A stretch of DNA of 64,000 nt. Origin: Candidatus Paraluminiphilus aquimaris. GTDB lineage: Bacteria > Pseudomonadota > Gammaproteobacteria > Pseudomonadales > Halieaceae. The translations under genes and the position numbers were made by a program. This document shows, in pieces, positions 46,075-55,816 of this stretch. The notes under the pieces are model-generated. The model had not been told where the DNA came from, searched no databases, and worked only from the letters and a program-made list of their open reading frames with translations. The DNA lies in contig NZ_CP036501.1 in assembly GCF_026230195.1 (NCBI RefSeq), positions 62,001 to 126,000 on the forward strand. Reading direction: 5' to 3'. Within the stretch, counting starts at the first letter, position 1. Each line of letters begins with the position of its first letter.

Positions 46075-46809
46075 ATGAAGACAACCATTTCCCGAACTAC
46101 CAAGACTGCTGTCATCCTTCCTGCAGCGTTAATGTGCGCTCTCGCATCAAATGCTAACGCAGGCGAGTGGTCTGCGAACGCATCGGTGACCAGCAACTAC
46201 ATTTGGCGTGGCCTCACCCAAACTGAGAACGAGTCGGCTGTTCAAGGCGGCATTGACTACGCAGCAGACAGCGGCTTTTACGTCGGCACTTGGGCGTCTA
46301 ACGTTAACTATGGCGCGGGTGACGTTTACTCGTACGAGCATGACGTTTACGCAGGCTATGCGTTTAGCACGGGCGACATCAGCTGGGATGTAGGTTACCT
46401 CTACTACAACTACGACAGTGAAGCCGAGTTTGATTTTGGCGAAGTGTATGTGGGTATGGGTCTTGGGGACTTCAGCATCCAGTACAACTTATTGGCTAAT
46501 ACAGAAGCGGACGAAGCTGAAGGCCAAGACTTTGGTTTTGGCGAAGCCTATTATCTGTCACTTGATTACGGCTTTGAGTTAACAAACGGCGTTGGTGTTG
46601 GCTTGCACATAGGCCATCATGACGGTGACTTCGCCGAAGCGTTTAACGGCAACGCGAGTGGCTACACTGACTACAATGTTACGTTCAGCAAAGATGGGTT
46701 TACCTTCATGATTTCTGATACGAACGTGAAAGGTGGCGCAGCCGAAGGTGGATACGATAACGACAGCGTTAAATTTGTTGTGTCCTACGCAGTCGACATC
46801 GCGATGTAA
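46075..46809 (+). CDS. TorF family putative porin (Gcw_chp)
   Basis: 244-residue outer-membrane beta-barrel protein. Signal peptide MKTTISRTTKTAVILPAALM... ends SNANA before GEWSANASVTSNYIWRGLTQT, the diagnostic Gcw_chp/TorF opening (conserved YIWRG). The rest alternates aromatic and polar residues as short strands (YAADSGFYVGTWASNV; VYSYEHDVYAGYAF; YYLSLDYGFELTNGVGVGLHIGHHDG) and is acidic. ATG 46075 has CTAGGAG seven bases upstream; the frame opens earlier but without signal. The family often neighbours glnK-amtB, and the NtrC/sigma-54 sites found upstream fit nitrogen control. Probably passes a nitrogenous solute; not shown. Confidence 0.92.
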   Translation: MKTTISRTTKTAVILPAALMCALASNANAGEWSANASVTSNYIWRGLTQTENESAVQGGIDYAADSGFYVGTWASNVNYGAGDVYSYEHDVYAGYAFSTGDISWDVGYLYYNYDSEAEFDFGEVYVGMGLGDFSIQYNLLANTEADEAEGQDFGFGEAYYLSLDYGFELTNGVGVGLHIGHHDGDFAEAFNGNASGYTDYNVTFSKDGFTFMISDTNVKGGAAEGGYDNDSVKFVVSYAVDIAM

Positions 46810-46854
46810 CTACTGACTTCACACACCTCACTTGAGTGAGGCTGTTGTCTAAAG

Positions 46855-46882
46855 AAAAAGCGCTCCTTGGAGCGCTTTTTTT
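46855..46882. terminator. Bidirectional intrinsic terminator
   Basis: AAAAAGCGCTCC-TT-GGAGCGCTTTTTTTT: seven G-C-rich pairs extended by A-T pairs, with T-runs on both strands. Serves the porin and the convergent DUF3604 gene. Confidence 0.92.
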
Positions 46883-46919
46883 TCTGTCAATTCCAGAAGG
46901 AAGTACCACCCGCAGGAGA

Positions 46920-49100
46920 TTACCCTTCAGCAGGTATGACATTAATGGGTGAAGACCACGCACGCTCCTGCAGCGTTTTAGCCAAATCGGGACGGGGGGG
47001 AACGCCTGCTCGGACCGCATCCCAGGTTGACCAACGGCAGGTCGGGTTTTCGATCACGCGCGCGTAATAAAAGGCCCTCGCTGTTGGATCAAAATTTTGA
47101 TCTGACCACATCGCAGAGAGCTGTGCAGCACCGGTCTCAGGGTTAATTGAGCAGGTCGAGATGTCGACGCGAGCACCATTGTCAGGACAGCGATTAGTCT
47201 CAGGGTTAACCGCAGCGCCACCGGCACACGCTATATCCATCACTTCCTCATGGGTTTCACCTTGGGCATCAATCCAGCCCTTGATGACTTGCAAACGCTG
47301 CAGTGGTGCGCTCAAAGGATCGGCGGACGCCATGACAAGGAAATTAGGTGCGCGGGTGTCATCAGCAGATAACATGATGTCTCCCCCCATGGTCACGCCA
47401 CTTTCATAAGCTCGTTCGATACCATCGGCCGCATCGAGCATGCTCTCGTCGAGGTCAGCACCCGCAAAAAAGCGAACTTTGATGCGAGGGCCAGAGGTCG
47501 CAAACACTTCTTTCCGCCTGAAAGCTTCGTACAGCGAATCGCGGGTATTTTCCTCCGCCCATGCAGCCGCGAGACCAGAGGCGCCAAATGTAGGTGTTGC
47601 ACCGTTTATGTAGACCTCGCCATTAAGCTTTGAATAAGCCGTTCCACCTCTGGGCGACGGATTGGTTATCGCCAGAATACGACTACCCCAATAGAATGTT
47701 TGCGCATCTAAGCCTGTGTAGGGAACGGAGCCTCGTTGAACGGCTTCGCTTGAGAGCAAACCTAACTTGGAGACGTAATTGTCCTCCTCCACCGCAGCTG
47801 CACCGGAGTGAGTATCACTTGAGCCAATAAAACCAAACTTGTAGGGATTGGTGATGCCTGATTGCTCGAGGCTAAGACCGTTAAGGAGCGCCTCTCTTAC
47901 ATAAGACCCGTTAATCGCGCTCAGCGCGTTGGTTGCAACCCGATAAGGCATGATTTCAAAGCCCGCAAACTCATCCCGGTTCGAGAGCAGTGGGTGTGTC
48001 TCCGACGTACCTTTTACCTGTGTGATCTCTACGATAGGCTCATTGCGCATACGCTGTTCTGCATAAGCGTCGTCAAGGGGGTTTCCAGCCCAATCCTCGA
48101 GCTTGAACATCTGTCCGTTTGAACCGTTTGAATTATGGGGAATCGACATGCTTTCAATGCCCATCTCACGAAGCTCATCCATCCAGTCCCATAAATCTTC
48201 AGGGTTGACGGAGTGAAAACGTGAAAAAGGCTCACGCGGTAGTTTATCGCTGCCCCTAAAAATCACATTTCTGTGTAAGTTGCCCATATCGAGCGTAGAC
48301 GCCGTGTACTCGTAGGCCACAAAAGTGGTGAAGTTGCCGGGATCATTAAACTCTTCGGCCGCGTCAACGGTGTCTTCCCAAGCCGAGCGAACAACCTTTA
48401 GAACCGCGTCCCTATCGATGTCCCCCGAACGAATACCGGCAACCGCACTCGGTAAGAAGCTGGCGAAGGTGCCAAGCCGGCTCACCATACTCAAGAAATC
48501 GGTATCATAATTATGCGGGTCGTTCAGACCGTGATAAGACGCTGCAAAATCACTTTGAGAAAACTCCGTCACAGTCTCAGCGGAGGCCTTAACCAAGCCC
48601 AAAAACATCGCGTGGTCCGTCACGGCATAAAAGTCCAAGGGCCGCGAGAGCTGCATGTCAAAACCGCCCGGATTCGAGATCGCCTCGCCTTTGGCAAATC
48701 GGTAGGCATCGTATGGCGTAGCCTGCGTTCCCATAGCGTAGCCATCGAAAGAGTATTCGGTATGGACGTGAAGATCCCCGTAATAGGGTGACCGTTCACC
48801 GGGAGAGACAGCCTCATTAACCACTGTCTTGTTCTCGCTACTTTCCCTTTCTAGCAAAACCGTATCAGGATCAAAAACACTGGCTGACCAGTTTCCATCA
48901 GGGTCTTGCTCAATCAGTAGTTTGTCTATCTCAACTGTGCCCTGAATTACCGCCGGGTCAGTGTGCACGTCAGCCATTGCGCTGAACGCCTCACTCGATT
49001 GTTCAACTGTCTCATCGGCGCAGGCGGTTAATAGAGCAAAAAAACAAATCGTGGGCGCTAACAACCGCCCCCCAAAACTCGATTGCGGACTCGAAAACAT
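46920..49100 (-). CDS. DUF3604 (PHP-like) lipoprotein
   Basis: 726 residues. Lipoprotein signal APTICFFALLTACADE (lipobox LLTAC, Cys near 27) predicts anchoring to the periplasmic face of a membrane. The body is DUF3604, related to PHP metallo-hydrolases: YYGDLHVHTEYSFDGYAMG with the HxH metal motif, FYAVTDHAMFLG, SIPHNSNGSNGQMF, FGFIGSSDTHSGAAAVEEDNY and EVFATSGPRIKVRFFAG. Marine bacteria encode many such proteins, and substrates are unknown. Single gene; no partner on either side. The start at 49100 is ATG. Confidence 0.92.
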   Translation of the reverse strand: MFSSPQSSFGGRLLAPTICFFALLTACADETVEQSSEAFSAMADVHTDPAVIQGTVEIDKLLIEQDPDGNWSASVFDPDTVLLERESSENKTVVNEAVSPGERSPYYGDLHVHTEYSFDGYAMGTQATPYDAYRFAKGEAISNPGGFDMQLSRPLDFYAVTDHAMFLGLVKASAETVTEFSQSDFAASYHGLNDPHNYDTDFLSMVSRLGTFASFLPSAVAGIRSGDIDRDAVLKVVRSAWEDTVDAAEEFNDPGNFTTFVAYEYTASTLDMGNLHRNVIFRGSDKLPREPFSRFHSVNPEDLWDWMDELREMGIESMSIPHNSNGSNGQMFKLEDWAGNPLDDAYAEQRMRNEPIVEITQVKGTSETHPLLSNRDEFAGFEIMPYRVATNALSAINGSYVREALLNGLSLEQSGITNPYKFGFIGSSDTHSGAAAVEEDNYVSKLGLLSSEAVQRGSVPYTGLDAQTFYWGSRILAITNPSPRGGTAYSKLNGEVYINGATPTFGASGLAAAWAEENTRDSLYEAFRRKEVFATSGPRIKVRFFAGADLDESMLDAADGIERAYESGVTMGGDIMLSADDTRAPNFLVMASADPLSAPLQRLQVIKGWIDAQGETHEEVMDIACAGGAAVNPETNRCPDNGARVDISTCSINPETGAAQLSAMWSDQNFDPTARAFYYARVIENPTCRWSTWDAVRAGVPPRPDLAKTLQERAWSSPINVIPAEG

Positions 49101-49210
49101 AGATAGCGGACCTTTTACACATCGTTATTATTGGGCCTAGCATAAAACAAAAGTGATCAGACGCCACCTCTAATCAGCCAAGAAAGGTACCCACTTTTTT
49201 TGAGCCGCCA

Positions 49211-49765
49211 TCACGGATTCAGTCTTTGCTCTGACCAAACACCCGCTTTAATCAGACTTTTAGTTCGTATTTGCTGCTTCGATAAAATCAGATGATCGAC
49301 GGAAAAAGGCTGGAAGCCAATGACCGCAAAGGTGTCAGGGGGCGTCTCAGCGAGCGGCGGCGCATCGCCTGATCCTTCAGCCTCCCCGGGTGTCTTCCAG
49401 AAAAACTGAGCTCTCGCCGCCTCGGACAACCGCGACCAGACAAGCCCTCTCTGCTCTTGTGGTCCTTTGGATCCCAGAAAGATCTCACTATTGCATCGAA
49501 GCCTATACTGCTCGCGTGTATGAGTGAAATACCATCCTATCTCAACCCGCGGACAGCTTTTTAACTCGCTGATCTTCTGACTGCGCGTATCGGTAATGAT
49601 GAGGAGCGACGACTCCTCAGATCCAGCAAATCCGCGGAAGACCACCATGCGCACACGAGGCGTTCCATCATCTGCGACAGTGGCCAACTGAAAGTAACGG
49701 CTGTGCGCATCTCGTTTGTTTTTTGATATCGACTTTTCAAGTCGCTCTTGCCATGCAGGCTTCAT
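49211..49765 (-). CDS. Pyridoxamine 5'-phosphate oxidase-like FMN-binding protein
   Basis: 184 residues of the split-barrel FMN-binding fold, of the Alr4036/Npun_F5749 type: RYFQLATVADDGTPRVRMVVFRGF, LIITDTRSQKISELKSCPRVEIGWYF, EQYRLRCNSEIF and the C-terminal VDHLILSKQQIRTKSLIKAGVWSEQRLNP, which matches the PNPOx C-terminal WxxxRLxP motif. Could be a flavin-dependent oxidase or reductase; unlikely to be the housekeeping PdxH because the PLP-contact residues are not clearly kept. Stands alone, divergent from the serine hydrolase gene. Confidence 0.88.
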   Translation of the reverse strand: MKPAWQERLEKSISKNKRDAHSRYFQLATVADDGTPRVRMVVFRGFAGSEESSLLIITDTRSQKISELKSCPRVEIGWYFTHTREQYRLRCNSEIFLGSKGPQEQRGLVWSRLSEAARAQFFWKTPGEAEGSGDAPPLAETPPDTFAVIGFQPFSVDHLILSKQQIRTKSLIKAGVWSEQRLNP

Positions 49766-49862
49766 GTCGCTGGACCTTTAATCGCTGCGGATAACGTCGA
49801 AATTCGAGGATTTAAAAATACCTGATAATCTGCAGAGATTATCAACACATTGGAACATCAAG

Positions 49863-51287
49863 ATGCGAAAGATTGGTCAAAGTCTCGTTGTCATGCTGCT
49901 AGGTATCAGTTCTATCGCACATGCGAACTTCGATTACTTTGAGAACAATCGTCAGACGATTCGAAACGGCGTGCAAGCCGTGTTGAGCTGTAACGGTCTT
50001 TTCACCTCTAACCGCAGCATCGATCAAGTATTTAAAAGCGAGCTCGCTTATCTGGGTGACCGGGTTGTTGGCAACTCGGATGCAGGAAACTATGCCATTG
50101 ATACAGCGGCTAAATGGGTAGGTGTTGGTGGTGGCGACGGCCACCGCGTTCATGCTGTGTTTCGCGAGGGTATCGGCTGTGTCGTGGTTCCACCGGACTG
50201 GGATTTAGCCGATAACACGTCGCTACCGACAATCGACCTAAGCTACCGGACACCGACAAGCCATTTGCCCTGGCCCATGGGCGATGTAACCGAAAGCAAG
50301 GTCCTACCGAGCTACGTCAACGAGACCGCGCTTCAAGCCGCAGAGCGATGGGCCTTTGAGCGCAATACAACAGCACAAAATACCGTAAGCCTGCTGGTCG
50401 TCCATAAGGGCGATATCGTCCTTGAGCGCTATGCCGATGGCTTCGATAGAACAACCCGGACACGCACTTGGTCCACCGCTAAAAGCATTGCAGCAACGCT
50501 TATTGGCATGAAAGTCGATGCCGGCGAATTGTCGCTCGACGCGCCACTCGGGTTCGACTGGCTGCCCGAGGCCACAGCCGCTGAGACCGACCCAAGAAAC
50601 AAGATCACTCTGCGCCACGCCTTGCATATGAGCTCAGGACTCTACCCTGTCGACAGTTTTGGAATGGAATACGCTACGGGCTCGGGCCTTGCCTACTGGG
50701 CCGGCGCCAGCTCAATCGAGGGCATGCGTAATCGCGGATTAATTCGCGAACCCGGCACCTTTTGGGATTACGAAAACTATGACACCTTACTCGCCGTTTA
50801 CGCGCTCAAGAAAACCTTTAAGAGCCCTGAAGAGTACCTGACTTACCCCCACAGGGCGTTATTCGATCAACTTGGAATGACTAATACATTGCCGTCGACA
50901 GATCGTTTTGGCGATTTCATTTTCTCCTCGCAGGTTTACACCAATGCACGTGATCTCGCGCGCTTTGGCATGCTCTATCTTCAAAATGGTGTCTGGCAAG
51001 GTAAGCGCTTACTATCAGATGAGTGGATAGACTTCGTAAGAAAACCTGCGCCTGCCTCATCTATTAGAGGGAATGACTACGGTGGCCATTGGTGGCTAGT
51101 GCCCGACGACAGAAAGGGAGAGGTACCGCCTGACGCCTACAGCACGGCCGGCAACCGCGGTCAGTACGTCATTGTTGTGCCCAGTCATGATCTTGTTATT
51201 GTCCGTCGTGGTCTCGACTTTGGAAAACAAGGATTTAACCGCTGGGATCTCTTGCGCGAAGTTCTGAAAGCATTTCCCGCTCCCTGA
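49863..51287 (+). CDS. Beta-lactamase-family serine hydrolase, exported
   Basis: 474 residues. Signal peptide MRKIGQSLVVMLLGISSIAHA. The class C beta-lactamase/esterase domain occupies about 150-470: nucleophile motif STAK (Ser near 204) in RTWSTAKSIAATLIGMK, LRHALHMSSGLYP, the second motif Tyr in FWDYENYDTLLAVYALKK, and GNDYGGHWWL as the third motif region. N-terminal residues 22-150 contain NFDYFENNRQTIRNGVQAVLSCNGLFTSNRS, seen in 6-aminohexanoate-dimer-hydrolase-like relatives. Periplasmic esterase or amidase; the substrate is unknown and antibiotic hydrolysis should not be assumed. ATG after ACATCAAG. Confidence 0.88.
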   Translation: MRKIGQSLVVMLLGISSIAHANFDYFENNRQTIRNGVQAVLSCNGLFTSNRSIDQVFKSELAYLGDRVVGNSDAGNYAIDTAAKWVGVGGGDGHRVHAVFREGIGCVVVPPDWDLADNTSLPTIDLSYRTPTSHLPWPMGDVTESKVLPSYVNETALQAAERWAFERNTTAQNTVSLLVVHKGDIVLERYADGFDRTTRTRTWSTAKSIAATLIGMKVDAGELSLDAPLGFDWLPEATAAETDPRNKITLRHALHMSSGLYPVDSFGMEYATGSGLAYWAGASSIEGMRNRGLIREPGTFWDYENYDTLLAVYALKKTFKSPEEYLTYPHRALFDQLGMTNTLPSTDRFGDFIFSSQVYTNARDLARFGMLYLQNGVWQGKRLLSDEWIDFVRKPAPASSIRGNDYGGHWWLVPDDRKGEVPPDAYSTAGNRGQYVIVVPSHDLVIVRRGLDFGKQGFNRWDLLREVLKAFPAP

Positions 51288-51478
51288 CCCGAGAATAAAC
51301 TCTCGATGACACGTCTTTTCAGAAACCAGGCTTGGCGCTAATGAACCGGGTTCTCTGCGCGCGCGTTCCTCTCTCTAAACGGAAAGTCCAAATAGCGACC
51401 AAGTAGATAGCGGCTGGACTAGTCGCGATTTCTGAGGCTCTCACACATTATCGCCACTCAGGTTATTAGGAGTCTCTC

Positions 51479-51676
51479 ATGACCCGCCGAACTTACGAGC
51501 GCGACGGTAAAGACATTGAATCGGCAAGTGATGTCGACGAGCTCGTCTCCGATAAACGAGCTGGATGGCGCGCCAGTGCCGCAAAAGCGAGAAGACGACA
51601 GCGCCGCTACAAAAAAAGACTGACTAACGAGATCATCCACAACGATTATGCAGAGCCCCTAACAGCGGAGGATTAA
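51479..51676 (+). CDS. Small basic hypothetical protein
   Basis: 65 residues, very basic in the middle (RAGWRASAAKARRRQRRYKKRL) with acidic ends ([32 protein letters not shown]). It has an excellent TTAGGAG seven to eight bases before ATG, so it is likely expressed. The layout of an acidic N-terminus and an Arg-rich helix loosely resembles the PA3496-type small proteins of Pseudomonas, but I am not sure. It could bind nucleic acid. Its stop overlaps the thiolase stop on the opposite strand (TTAA, 51673-51676). Confidence 0.65.
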   Translation: MTRRTYERDGKDIESASDVDELVSDKRAGWRASAAKARRRQRRYKKRLTNEIIHNDYAEPLTAED

Positions 51677-52872
51677 CTGCAGCGCTTAAGCAACATTGCG
51701 CTTCCACTTCCCGCTGCACCACTTGCCGCGACGACGGCAAGCTCGCCCCCCGAACGGTAAAGCTCATCGATAGCGGTACCAATCATAATGACCCCGGTCG
51801 CACCCATTGGGTGGCCCAGTGCAATACAACCCCCATTCACGTTGACGCTATCTGGTTCGATGCCTAACTCATGATGCAACTTAACGATTGTTGCGGCGAA
51901 AGCCTCGTGGATCTCCAAGACATCAACGTCTTCCGGTGTGAGCTGATTACGCTTAAGTATCTCCGATGTGGCAGCCACGCAGCCACCTACGACCTCTAGC
52001 GGCTCCCCGCAACAGGTTACCGAGTCTAAAATCTCTACCTTGGGCCGCACTGACAGGTCGCTCTGTAGTTGCTCATCGCCGACCAGTAAGACACCGGCGC
52101 CATCACACATCGAGGGTGAGTTTGCCGCCGTATGCACATGCGAAATACCACCAATGTCATTAAAAGCGGCGCGCTGAACACTATCGGAGCCCTCAGCCCC
52201 CAGCTTGGCAAAAGCCGCGGGCATTTCCGCCAAACGCTCGCGCGTCAGACTAGGGCGTATGCATTCATCAAGTGAGACATCACCCGATGATGTTTCCACG
52301 GGCACAATCGAGGAAAATCGCGCCTGAGCCTGTGCAGCAAGTGCCCTTTGATGGCTCAAATAAGCTACCTCGTCACAGGCTTCTCGCGTGGCACCTGTCC
52401 GAGTTGCAATGAGGTCGGCGCCCGCACCCATCAACAACATCTGATGCATTACCCCAAAATCGTGATCGGCAAAAACGCGAGCCCTGTCTGCCATTAACGG
52501 TACACGTGACATCATCTCGACGCCCCCAGCAAGCACTGCTGAGGACTGTCCGGCGCCCACCTTCAATGCGGCAATTGCAACGGCATCGATACTCGACGAG
52601 CAAAAACGATTAATCGTAAGCCCGGCAATACTCGAGGGCCAGCCGGCCAACAGTGTCGAAGTTTTTGCAACGTTCGCCGCTTGCTCACCCTGTTGTGTCA
52701 CACAACCCAATACCACCTCCGATATCAGGCTGGGATCAAGTTGCACTCGCTGAGCCAGCGTCTGGTGGAGCTGCGCTAACAGTTCCGTAGGCGTTATCTC
52801 GTGCAAGCCCCCAGAGTCTTTTGCTTTCGTGCGGGGGCTTCGAATCGCGTCATAAATGAACGCCTTTTTCAC
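51673..52872 (-). CDS. Thiolase family protein missing the C-terminal catalytic Cys
   Basis: 399-residue thiolase fold. Nucleophile Cys is present in [19 protein letters not shown] and the His in [18 protein letters not shown]. However, the C-terminal CxGGGxG element of acetyl-CoA acyltransferases reads [17 protein letters not shown], so the general-base Cys is Ala and the Gly run is altered. Either it carries out only part of the reaction or it uses another base. [13 protein letters not shown] replaces the usual NEAFA. It overlaps the upstream thiolase-like gene by 4 bases and its product may work with it as a pair. Confidence 0.88.
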   Translation of the reverse strand: MKKAFIYDAIRSPRTKAKDSGGLHEITPTELLAQLHQTLAQRVQLDPSLISEVVLGCVTQQGEQAANVAKTSTLLAGWPSSIAGLTINRFCSSSIDAVAIAALKVGAGQSSAVLAGGVEMMSRVPLMADRARVFADHDFGVMHQMLLMGAGADLIATRTGATREACDEVAYLSHQRALAAQAQARFSSIVPVETSSGDVSLDECIRPSLTRERLAEMPAAFAKLGAEGSDSVQRAAFNDIGGISHVHTAANSPSMCDGAGVLLVGDEQLQSDLSVRPKVEILDSVTCCGEPLEVVGGCVAATSEILKRNQLTPEDVDVLEIHEAFAATIVKLHHELGIEPDSVNVNGGCIALGHPMGATGVIMIGTAIDELYRSGGELAVVAASGAAGSGSAMLLKRCS

Positions 52873-54104
52873 TGCCCAACACCCACCACCAAACTTGCGC
52901 AGGTGGTAGTACTCCCACCCACATTAAACGTCAGCAGATTCTCCGCCCCTGCGATTTGATACTCGCCAGCCCTACCCGACACTTGCTTTGCACAATCAAG
53001 CGCCATCCTCACGCCGGTCGCTCCTACAGGGTGTCCGAGACCAATCAGCCCACCGCTGGCATTAATAGGGAAGTCTCCGTCGAGCGCGATACGGCCCTCT
53101 TCGATTGCCTTCCAGCTCTCACCGGGTGCCGTCAGACCCGAGTGATCAATCGCCATGTATTCGGTAATGGTGAAACAGTCGTGCGTCTCTAGGCCATCGA
53201 CAGATGTCACTGCCTTCATATTGGCGCGACCGAGTGCCTCGCTAATGGTGGCAGCCGCGTGCGGAAATATGACGCCATTGCCCCGCGAGCTTGTAAGCTT
53301 TGTATCGAGTGAAATAGGCGCGGAGCGGTGCCCCCAACCTTTTATGCGAGGGATATCCGCAAGCTTCAGACCCTGCTTCTCAGCGTGCGCCTTTGCGACA
53401 TCCTCGTTGGCCAGAATGATACACGCGGCACCATCCGTAATTTGGCCACAATCGAGCTTGCGGACACGCCCTTCAATCACCGGATTGAGGGTGTCATCAG
53501 CGCTAAAGCTACCGTCGGCAAACTGCCACCCTCGAGTCTGAGCGTTGGGATTTAACTTAGCGTTGGCAAAATTTATTTCAGCAATGCGCGTCAAGTGCTC
53601 ATCACGAATACCGTGTCGCATGTCGTACTCACGCGTTATGAGATCAAACATATAGGGCCACGGAAAGTCGCAGACTTGCGCCTCATGCCCCTTCCACGTC
53701 GCCGCGCCGAGATACTCTGCACCGGTCTTACCGTTAACATTTCGCATAAGCTCAAGGCCTAGAACGCAGGCGGTGGAGTAGTGGCCCGCTTCAATATCGC
53801 GCATGGCCCCCAATATGGCCATTGACCCTGATGCGCAAGCCGCCTCATGACGCGAGGTGGGGAGCATTGCGAGCTCTGGATAAACCTGTCCAAAGAAGCC
53901 GCCGATGAGCCCTTGTCCCGCAAACAAGTCAGCAACAAAATTCCCGACGTGACCTACTTCGATTTGACCTGGCTCGATGGCGGCATCCGAAATCGCGTCG
54001 CGCAGGACCTCAGAAAACATATCGTAGACTTCGAGATCCTCACGGGCCCAGTTTCTGGAAAAGTCAGTCTGGCTACCACCCAGTATGTAGACGGCCGTTC
54101 CCAT
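52869..54104 (-). CDS. Acetyl-CoA acetyltransferase-like protein (SCP2/SCP-x thiolase type)
   Basis: 411 residues of the thiolase superfamily, non-condensing SCP-x-like branch: MGTAVYILGGSQTDFSRNW, Cys in SRHEAACASGSMAILGAM, ETHDCFTITEYMA (His-Asp-Cys replaces NEAF), GLIGLGHPVGATGVRMALD and FNVGGSTTTCASLVVG. These enzymes thiolyse sterol-side-chain or branched 3-ketoacyl-CoA in characterised relatives. Head gene of a two-thiolase unit. ATG with TAATGGGAACGG context. Confidence 0.88.
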   Translation of the reverse strand: MGTAVYILGGSQTDFSRNWAREDLEVYDMFSEVLRDAISDAAIEPGQIEVGHVGNFVADLFAGQGLIGGFFGQVYPELAMLPTSRHEAACASGSMAILGAMRDIEAGHYSTACVLGLELMRNVNGKTGAEYLGAATWKGHEAQVCDFPWPYMFDLITREYDMRHGIRDEHLTRIAEINFANAKLNPNAQTRGWQFADGSFSADDTLNPVIEGRVRKLDCGQITDGAACIILANEDVAKAHAEKQGLKLADIPRIKGWGHRSAPISLDTKLTSSRGNGVIFPHAAATISEALGRANMKAVTSVDGLETHDCFTITEYMAIDHSGLTAPGESWKAIEEGRIALDGDFPINASGGLIGLGHPVGATGVRMALDCAKQVSGRAGEYQIAGAENLLTFNVGGSTTTCASLVVGVGQ

Positions 54105-54289
54105 TATTATGTCCTTCGATTCCCATCTATTCCTGTCACTTTAACCAGAGATGTGACCTGATGCGAACTTGCGGTCGACGAAGGAGAAATTGGCGAACAA
54201 ACACGGGGCTTGCGCAACTGCGGGCTATTGATGGGTCAGATAGCGTTGATGCAAGCGCCTGATGCGCAAAGCATTCGTGCCGCTGCGCA

Positions 54290-54320
54290 AAAAAAAGCCA
54301 CCCAATGGGTGGCTTTTTTA
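54290..54320. terminator. Intrinsic terminator after tRNA-Lys
   Basis: AAAAAAGCCACCC-AAT-GGGTGGCTTTTTT, a 13-pair stem with 3-base loop and A/T runs on both sides. It follows the tRNA-Lys gene on the minus strand. Confidence 0.92.
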
Positions 54321-54324
54321 AAAA

Positions 54325-54400
54325 TGGTGGGTCGTGCTGGGTTCGAACCAGCGACCAATTGGTTAAAAGCCAACTGCTCTACCGACTGAGCTAACGACCC
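54325..54400 (-). tRNA. tRNA-Lys (TTT anticodon)
   Basis: Minus-strand cloverleaf GGGTCGT...ACGACCC with encoded CCA (complement of 54325-54327). D-arm TAGCTCAGTCGGTAGAGCA, anticodon loop CTTTTAA giving TTT, T-arm GCTGGTTCGAACCCAGC. Lies downstream of queC, as in pseudomonads. Confidence 0.97.
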
Positions 54401-54462
54401 GAAAACTGCTTCAAGAGGGCGCGAATCTTACGACTTACAGACAAAAAAGCAAGCCCTGAAAA

Positions 54463-55134
54463 TTACCGATACCGTGTCGGGTCAACGACACCTGCATCCG
54501 AGAAGCCAGCGGCTCTAATACGACAACTATCGCAAACACCGCAGGCCCGTCCCTGCTCATCAGCTTGATAACAGGAAACGGTCATGGCGTAGTCAACCCC
54601 GTGCGCTATACCCCTTCTAATGATGTCCGATTTACTCAAGTGAATTAGCGGTGTTTTCAGCTCAATAGACGCGCCCTCTACACCCGCTTTAGTGGCTACA
54701 CCTATAAGGTTTTGATACGCGGCAATGAATTCGGGACGACAATCTGGATAACCTGAGTAATCCACGGCGTTAACACCGATGTAAATCTCTGTGGCTTCAA
54801 GTACCTCTGCCCAACCCAGCGCAAGTGACAGAAAAACAGTATTGCGTGCCGGAACATAGGTGACAGGAATACCCTCCTGAGGGGTTGTTGGCACGTCAAT
54901 ATCCATATCGGTCAATGCCGATCCACCGATCGCGGACAGGTCCAGGGAGATCACTCGATGCACGACATCACCGTAGCTCGCCGCTATCGCTTTGGCCGCA
55001 TTAAGCTCTGCACGATGACGCTGCCCATAATCAAAACTTAAGCTGTAGCACTCTCGAGACTGGCTGTGGGCCATCGCAAGCAGCGTCGCTGAGTCCAACC
55101 CCCCTGACGTTAAGATCACCGCCTTCGTCGTCAT
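54463..55134 (-). CDS. queC: 7-cyano-7-deazaguanine synthase
   Basis: QueC converts 7-carboxy-7-deazaguanine to preQ0 with ATP and ammonia, for queuosine in tRNA. 223 residues: PP-loop [47 protein letters not shown], and the zinc site [20 protein letters not shown] (four Cys). Follows queE by 8 bases. GGAG-like sequence before ATG. Together with queE only part of the pathway lies here; queD and folE are elsewhere. Confidence 0.97.
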   Translation of the reverse strand: MTTKAVILTSGGLDSATLLAMAHSQSRECYSLSFDYGQRHRAELNAAKAIAASYGDVVHRVISLDLSAIGGSALTDMDIDVPTTPQEGIPVTYVPARNTVFLSLALGWAEVLEATEIYIGVNAVDYSGYPDCRPEFIAAYQNLIGVATKAGVEGASIELKTPLIHLSKSDIIRRGIAHGVDYAMTVSCYQADEQGRACGVCDSCRIRAAGFSDAGVVDPTRYR

Positions 55135-55142
55135 ATCAGCTC

Positions 55143-55787
55143 CTAACGCCCCGGCTCATCGTTCCAGAGAATTTTATGCAATTGCATTTGGAAACGGACC
55201 GGAAGTCTGTCGGCTACAATCCAGTCAGCCAAATCTGACGCGGCGATATCATGATGCGAAGGAGAGAAGAGCACATCCGAAACGCGGCTAACAAGTGCGT
55301 ACTCGTCGAGCTTGAACCTCGCCCACTCGTAATCCTCCCGGCTACAGATAACGAACTTCACTTGGTCGTTGGGCGTCAGCAACGCCACATTGCTCCAAAG
55401 ATTCCGATGCGACTCTTTCGAGTCCGGCGTCTTGATATCCACGACACGACTGACCGTCGTTGGCGTGTCTTCAATCGACATGGCACCACTGGTCTCCAGT
55501 GACACATCAAAGCCCGCGTCGCAAAGCACGTTTAAAAGGTCATTGCAGGCGACTTGCGCCAGAGGCTCACCCCCGGTCACACAAATCGTCTTGCAATCGA
55601 AACCGCCAACGCTCTCTAGAATACTGTCAAAGGACATCATTGCGCCTCCCGAGAAGGCGTATTCCGTATCGCAATACTGGCAACGTAGGGGACAGCCGGT
55701 CAAACGCACGAACACCGTTGGCAAACCCGCAGAACGAGCCTCGCCCTGTAGCGAGTGAAATATTTCAGTGATGCGTAACTGAGACAA
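55143..55787 (-). CDS. queE: 7-carboxy-7-deazaguanine synthase (radical SAM)
   Basis: QueE rearranges 6-carboxy-tetrahydropterin to 7-carboxy-7-deazaguanine. 214 residues: [26 protein letters not shown], radical-SAM cluster CPLRCQYC (CxxxCxxC), DTEYAFSGG and the glycine-rich [11 protein letters not shown]. Start appears to be TTG (55785-55787), since no ATG lies before the first conserved strand; the ribosome site is weak, so translation may depend on cpoB upstream. Directly after cpoB, a common arrangement in gammaproteobacteria. Confidence 0.95.
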   Translation of the reverse strand: MSQLRITEIFHSLQGEARSAGLPTVFVRLTGCPLRCQYCDTEYAFSGGAMMSFDSILESVGGFDCKTICVTGGEPLAQVACNDLLNVLCDAGFDVSLETSGAMSIEDTPTTVSRVVDIKTPDSKESHRNLWSNVALLTPNDQVKFVICSREDYEWARFKLDEYALVSRVSDVLFSPSHHDIAASDLADWIVADRLPVRFQMQLHKILWNDEPGR

Positions 55788-55816
55788 AATTAAGGACCCG
55801 CGAACTTATTTGGTAG

